64,000 nucleotides of DNA, taken from contig JAQFVV010000207.1 in the NCBI GenBank assembly GCA_028023455.1, positions 1,022,208 to 1,086,207 of the forward strand, given 5' to 3'. This DNA comes from Epiperipatus broadwayi. Lineage: Eukaryota; Onychophora; Udeonychophora; Euonychophora; Peripatidae. The stretch's first letter is position 1. Every line of letters starts with the position of its first letter. A model generated the notes under the pieces. It was not told where the DNA came from, did not search any database, and was given only the letters and a program-made list of their open reading frames with translations. Of this stretch, positions 58,195-64,000 are shown in pieces. A program made the translations under genes and the position numbers.

Positions 58195-58705
58195 ATCAAA
58201 TGCAAAAGAGGGGTAAAAATTTATAATAAATTAATGATTTAAAAATATAATCGCACTGTAACATATTATACGTCACAACTTGTACTCATATATATATATA
58301 TGTGTATGCCGATACATGTATTACTTTTAAGATTTTAGTTTTAACACTTTAAAGACACAAGTAAAATTATTTGGTAATTTATTATAAAAAATATAAAAAT
58401 AAATTAATGATTTAAAAATATAATCGCACTGTAACATATTACAAGTCACAACTTGTACTCATATATATTTATTCCGAAAATATTGCAAAAACAAAAAAGA
58501 GACCTTTTCATTAATATTAAAAAAAAAAAAAGAAATATAAAGGGTGTGTGTTCATGTGATCATATGATTTGAAAATGGGTATATGAATGACTAATAAAAT
58601 ATATTCTTTATATTCACTTATTGTTGCTAATTCTGTCTATCATTCCGTTTCACCTTTTAAGTATCATAGTAGGCCTGTTTGTCAAATTCAAACCCATCCC
58701 AGGCC
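58195..58705 (+). other. Left-arm-specific segment with an internal 75-bp direct repeat
   Basis: The inverted repeat is interrupted here: the right arm passes directly from the counterpart of 58190 to that of 58710 with only about 10 bases between. Inside, TTAATGATTTAAAAATATAA and the next about 55 bases appear twice (58230-58310 and 58400-58475). It could be an insertion in the left arm or a deletion in the right. Confidence 0.7.
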
Positions 58706-60941
58706 ACGTGTATAATCCTATAATAATGAACTTTGATGTATAATAACGTATGTTTACGTGTATGTGCGCACATCTAATATATAAATAAATATATTTATAT
58801 ATTAGATGTGTGCACATACACATACGTTATTATACATCAAAATACATTATTATAAGATTACATACGTAATGATGTTAGGCTTGAAGCATAAAAGTCCATT
58901 AGCTGGTTTACAGTTGTTGTTTTTTTTAAATTTGAAAGTTTAACTTAACACTTTTATCTTAGTAAGACAAAGGCCCATCCTAAACTCTAATTCTTGGAAA
59001 TTATCTTACGTCATACATACCTGCTGTTATTTGTGTGAGACTTAAATACACAGTTTTAAAAATAAATTTGAAAGAGACCATATCAAGCTGCGATATTTCC
59101 TGAATAAATTAATTTTACTGGCATCTTCTTTACAGTAATAAACCTAAATCTTAAAAGTATAATTTGTTGATGGCTTGTGCTGTTGCAGTAATGAAGAGAT
59201 CTAGGAAGAACCAAATTTAGCCTGAGCGATGACCATCCATCCGATTGAGAATGTTGGTAATTTTTTTTAAAATTCTTAAAATATTGGTAAAAAAATTACT
59301 TAAATAAATGCTAACTGTCTATTATTCAGATTTGTGATTCATTATTATAACTCTTAGTTAGAGGGATAATCCCAAAGCCAAATGTAAAATATTATATTTT
59401 TAAAAATAAGTTAATTAGGTTTTTTATTTGTTGATAGTGTTGAAAGTGATGGGTGTTCCCACCATTTCACATTTACCAATATAATTTTTTAAAATTATAA
59501 TACTGATTTTTGAGATTTAGTATATACTGTTGAAAGACCGGAGTAATCTTGATAGAAGCATTTATCATTTTTTCTAATTATCACTATGTATATATATTTA
59601 GGTTTTACGACTTTTTTTAAAAAATGCCTTAACACACGTTAATTTTTTGAGATTTACGATTGCAATATTTGATTTTCATCACTATATACATTAGTATTTT
59701 TGGTTTATCTTAAAGTATTTTTTAATTTTCAATGTTCACCTCTTCTTCTTTTCCCCCACTTTTTTTCCATAGTATAATCTTTGGCTATTTAATGTGACAT
59801 TACAACCCAATGTTTGATTTATAGCATTACAGTTTTCAAATATTGTTTTTTAAAATTATAATACTGATTTAGTATATAGCGTTGCTAGACTGGACTGAGC
59901 TTTTTAAAATAGCATTTATTATTTTTCTAGTGATCACTATATTTTAAAGGGTTTTTGTAAATATCATTTATGATTTTTTTTAAAAAAATGCCTTAACGTA
60001 AGTTAATTTTTTTGAGATTTACAATTACAATGTTTGATTATCACTATAAATTACCGTTTTTGATTTATTTTAAAGGATTGTGTAATTTTTTTTAATTTTC
60101 AATATTAGCTTCTTCTTTTGCTTTTTTTTCTTTTCCCGCACTTTTTTCCATTGTAGCATTTTAGGCTGTTTAATGTTACGTTACAATGTCTGATTTATAG
60201 CATTATAGTTTTTAAATATTGTTTTTTAAAATACTGATTTAGTATATACTGTTGAAGACAGGAATAAGCTTTCTTTTTTGCAAATAGCATTTATGATTTA
60301 TTTTTAAATGCCGTAAGATACATTATTTTTTTGAGATTTACTATTACAATGCTTGGATTTATAGCGTTTTTAATTTTTTGAGATTTGCTATTACAATGCT
60401 TGGATTTATAGCATTTATGATTTTTTTAAAAAGATTGATGTAGATAACGTGTATTCAAGATCTTTACCGCCTTTTTGGTCTCGTGATTCCATTTCTATAA
60501 GTGAATGAAAATATAATTATTGCTTAAAATCTTTTCATCATTATTTTTTACCATTTTTAGCATTCAGATTTTATAAGTTGTAATCTTTTGGCATATACGA
60601 TTTTGTGTTTTAATATTTTAATCACGTGATTTTTTTTTTTTTATTAAAATTGCTATTTTTGTGTTTTAATATTTTAATCACGTGATTTTTTTATGAAAAT
60701 TGTGATTTTTGTGTTTTATTATAATCACGTGATTTTTTAATGAAAATTAAGATTTTTATGTTTTACCATTTTAGTCACGTGATTGACTAATATGAAAATT
60801 CCTATTTTTGTTTTTTTTTCCTACGAAAATGGCCATTTTGAGCGATGTCATTTATCAGTTGGATGTTTCAGCATGGTTTGGGTGGTTCTTGTAATTCAAA
60901 ATGGCGGCCGTGAGCGCATACTAAATCGACACCGATTTTCT

Positions 60942-61490
60942 TTTATATAAGATATTTGATTGAGCCAAGATTTGATATTATTTATTACATTAATTACCTT
61001 ATAGATCTCGTGTTTCTCTGCTGTGTCTCTGGGACCAGAATGAATGAAATTTCAGGTTATCATCAGAAGTGTTGTTAATAAAGTTATAGTTTTAGAGAAG
61101 AGCAAATAGGGCAGAATTCATGATTGCTCCTGACCTGTGTATCTCAGGCATGAGTGGATTTAGGGTACTTTTGCTTAGATTCTAAACCTTGTTAAATTAA
61201 CATACAATTCTGACCCGTACAATATATATATATCACCTAAATATATAACAATTTTGAATAATGTTAATTTGAATCAATTATAAAAATAAATCAAACATTA
61301 AATGAATGCCTCTATCATAATTAATATCATTGTTGCTTAGAAATTAGTAATATCTTATTAGACATCACAACATAATTTCTGCTTAGGCACCATGATAGTG
61401 ATTAATTTAATAATAAGGTTGATCTTAAAAGTCACTGCAGATTTAAAAGATAGAAACAATTCTTTTGTTAAATATTATATATATATATAT
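60942..61490. other. AT-rich sequence without a recognisable gene
   Basis: Flank of the giant foldback. An (AT)n run at about 61470-61490 is the only structure seen. Confidence 0.5.
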
Positions 61491-61863
61491 TGTAACGTTT
61501 ATTTATATACGTTGCAAATATATTGGCATTTGGTAAAAGCTAAAAAATAAAAGCAAATTTAGATTTTTTTTTTGACTAATTTTTTTTTAAAAAAATAACG
61601 TACAATTAAAGTTAAATTATTCTTTCATTTTTTTTTTATGTAATTAGAAATAAAAGTTAGAATTGGAGAGAACAAAAGACACAAATTACCAATCTAGATA
61701 AGAGAAAGTAAAAATATTTCAACTAATTAAAGATGGCAGAATTATGCTGAAAAAGATAGAGACTTTGTAACATAAATTTTGTAAAGAATATATAAGATTA
61801 TCAACAAATATTTTGACAAACAAAAGATATGCACAGAAGTCGGAAAACTGGGCCTCTAGAGAG

Positions 61864-62145
61864 TATAAAAGGCAGATATCAGTTTGAAGAACGTTTTGGT
61901 TTAGCTGATATTCTTTTGGTTGGTTTTGGATTAGAGAATCCAGACCACTCTACAATGAAAAAGTTATTCATACGAGAGTAGACTGGAGCTTTAGCTGACA
62001 TCATTACCAATGGACACCAGAGAAGCTTATGCGACTAGCCTATGGAACCAGCACCAAGATCAACTAATAATCAAAGGCTGTGAGCTCAATTCAACCCCGA
62101 AAAACTATGCATAGTTATCTACTACTGAATTCACAAAACTTACCG
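61864..62145 (+). promoter_or_regulatory. TATA-box promoter with a candidate first exon and splice donor
   Basis: TATAAAAG at 61864-61871 sits in a short, less AT-rich stretch. Transcription would start about 25-30 bases on, near 61890-61895. About 250 bases later, TACCGGTAAGT at 62141-62151 is a near-consensus splice donor, giving an exon ending at 62145. No long open frame starts in the exon, so it may be a 5' untranslated exon, a non-coding RNA, or the promoter and leader of an LTR retrotransposon. In favour of the last, TGTAACG at 61491 and CGTTAC at 62572 could be the inverted ends of a solo LTR, but no flanking duplication or CA end was found. Confidence 0.4.
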
Positions 62146-62577
62146 GTAAGTTATACTTCATTACTCCTGATTGTGACCAAATTAAACATTTTCAAACAAT
62201 TTCGAAAAGTATGTTTAAACAATCCCGATAGAGACATTAATTTTCTTGTACAAGAGACATTCATTTTTTAAGGAAATTTCTAGAAGAAATTTAGATATGA
62301 ACAGTAATTGTAAAATTGTTTTTTATTAATTGATTCACGTCTGAGTGGTGTTCTCTCTAATTGACTTGATAAGTAATTTATTTCAAATATTTTTTTAGTC
62401 TATTAGAATAAAAATATTTCTAATACCAATTTTCATTTGTGCGTTATTAATAGTAGTTATTATTTTTTATTATTAAATCTATTAGTAGTTTAATAAGATT
62501 TAAAAATGTAATTTACCTTTGCCAATATGTTTGAATAAGCCCAGGAATAATAATCTTAAAAAAATAATTCTCGTTAC

Positions 62578-64000
62578 GGTATGATGTAATACCGATTAGT
62601 TTAAAAGTATTTTTTTTATATTTGTGAGATGTTATATGACGATTTCAGCAAATTCTTAGGAATTCTGGCACCCAGGCTAAATAAATTAAAAGCTGATTTC
62701 GTCAATAGCACAATTCTCAACAATTACTAGGCCGAGTTGATCAGGAAATATAGCTGTGTTTTTAGAATAGAAATATAACTTTCTTCTTTTTTGGCATAGC
62801 TTGATCAACTCACGTGCAGTTTATATTAGTGTGTAGAGGCCTAGAAATACAGAAAACGTTATAATATATATATATATAGTGTGTAGATTAAAAGTGATGT
62901 CTGTTTGTGCATTTGTTTATGATTAATATTAAGCCATAATGCTAAAGCTGTCAGTTTGGTGAAACAATGAGTTTCAAAATGTTGTGTGATTCTCAATAAT
63001 AACTTGTAACTGAGAGATAATGTGAACACTAGAGGTAGGGTTTGGTGTAATTGTGAAATTTGTTCAGTTGACCTACTAGTTATCTAATTGACCATCAGTA
63101 AAAGGGCATTTTAGTTAAAGGTAAAATAAAATCATATACTTACAAAACTATCAGTAATAATCATTTGCATATTGACAAGGAATACGTTCTCCATAGTTTT
63201 CTGTGGAAGAGTAATTTTGTCTGTAGATGTCTGTTTATAGCTATTTATTTGTTTTTAAATAATATTACAATATATCAATGTTTCACATTAGACTGTGTAT
63301 GATAAAAATCGGTTGAAATAAGATATATTACAGATACTATTTTTTTTTTTAGTAATAGTATAAAAAAATAAATTTTAAAAATTCTAATTTGATAAATATA
63401 AGAACTTTATATTAATTTTAAATTAAACTGGACGATTTTTTCTATTGATTTTCAATTTAATTATATTACCAAATATAAAATATATCACAAATAACTAATT
63501 TAATAAAAAAAAAATTCTTACTATGAGGAAAAATTATTAGCCAATTTACTGTTTTTTACATTATTCTTAATTTTATAATAATTGAAGAGTTTAAAGGACT
63601 AACTGCATAGAAGAATGATAAAAAAAAAGAAAATATCTCTTCACATATAGTCTTACAAAGAGATGCAATAACAAAAAATATTTAAACTAATCATATACTT
63701 ATACTATTTAAGTTTTCCTTTCATTTAAAATTGTTCAAAATTGACTTAGTAAATCTATTTGGACCTAATCAAAATGGTACTATATATATAAAAATGTGTA
63801 ACCATAAAACAATACAATACTAGATTAAATCCAAAATTTTACCAAAATCCTTACACAACCATGGTTTCATCTACTATGAATATACCTTCTCAAGTCAAAA
63901 ATCAAACTAAAAGAAATAATATTTATATATACAAATAAACAAACCCTTCCCATAATTCATTTCAAACTCTACCTTCCCTTAATATCAAAAGAAGTCTTCA
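62578..64000. other. AT-rich sequence without a recognisable gene
   Basis: Ends of the window are AT-rich, with an (AT)n run near 62870. No gene or repeat could be supported. Confidence 0.5.

Larger units (their letters stand above)
55298..60933. mobile_element. Giant asymmetric foldback element of about 5.6 kb
   Basis: The whole stretch is one inverted repeat centred near 58783, where TCTAATATATA meets its complement. Matching pairs include 55310-55630 with 60590-60920, 55735-55800 with 60425-60500, 56745-56850 with 60225-60320, 56890-57450 with 59620-60170, and 57600-58190 with 58870-59480. The left arm is about 3.5 kb and the right about 2.15 kb. The left arm alone has a direct duplication (55838-56015), a larger tandem array and an insertion (58195-58705). 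The terminal blocks are those of the small foldback at 54833. There is no open frame of note, so it must depend on proteins from elsewhere. Confidence 0.9.

Overview
The window looks like intergenic or intronic DNA from an animal with a large, repeat-rich, very AT-rich genome. A cephalopod mollusc such as an octopus is my best guess. This rests on the mix of repeats: RTE-type and CR1-like LINEs, a Penelope-like element with a GIY-YIG domain, tRNA-derived SINEs, many foldback elements and short elements carrying hammerhead ribozymes. It is an inference, not an identification. There is no complete host gene, and most of the coding signal is broken retrotransposon protein. One candidate host exon (36220-36435, minus strand) and one TATA-box/splice-donor block (61864-62145, plus strand) are the only hints of host genes or LTR promoters.

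Layout. 1-19.8 kb: AT-rich background with microsatellites, a diverged minisatellite (4296-4735), a 3' fragment of an RTE LINE (7431-8100), a diverged duplication (10446-10990) and three related foldback elements (2981-3171, 5847-6731, 18092-18574). The last two foldbacks carry recognisable type I hammerhead ribozymes (minus strand 6208-6251; plus strand 18426-18469). 19.8-27.5 kb: mostly featureless, with two diverged copies of one repeat and a 20-bp minisatellite. 27.5-33.2 kb: a three-level nest. A Penelope-like element is flanked by inverted copies of its own 3' end; its right flank is split by a Tx1/L1-like LINE; that LINE is itself interrupted by a near-perfect palindrome with a 13-bp target-site duplication. 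A four-unit compound inverted repeat follows. 33.2-39.4 kb: background, a SINE and the candidate exon. 39.4-44.0 kb: a diverged satellite-like array interrupted by a foldback element and a nearly full-length but frameshifted RTE LINE ending in a GAT-rich tail. 44.7-50.0 kb: a CR1-like LINE with an SGNH-hydrolase-like ORF1, followed head to tail by two further fragments of the same family. 54.8-60.9 kb: a small foldback element abutting a giant inverted repeat of about 5.6 kb, both sharing the same termini and arrays of CACGTG sites. 61-64 kb: background plus the promoter-like block.

The genes do not form a pathway; the window is a record of successive transposition. The most interesting items are the head-to-head ribozyme-bearing elements, the Penelope inverted-flank architecture with its dated nest of insertions, and the giant asymmetric foldback element.
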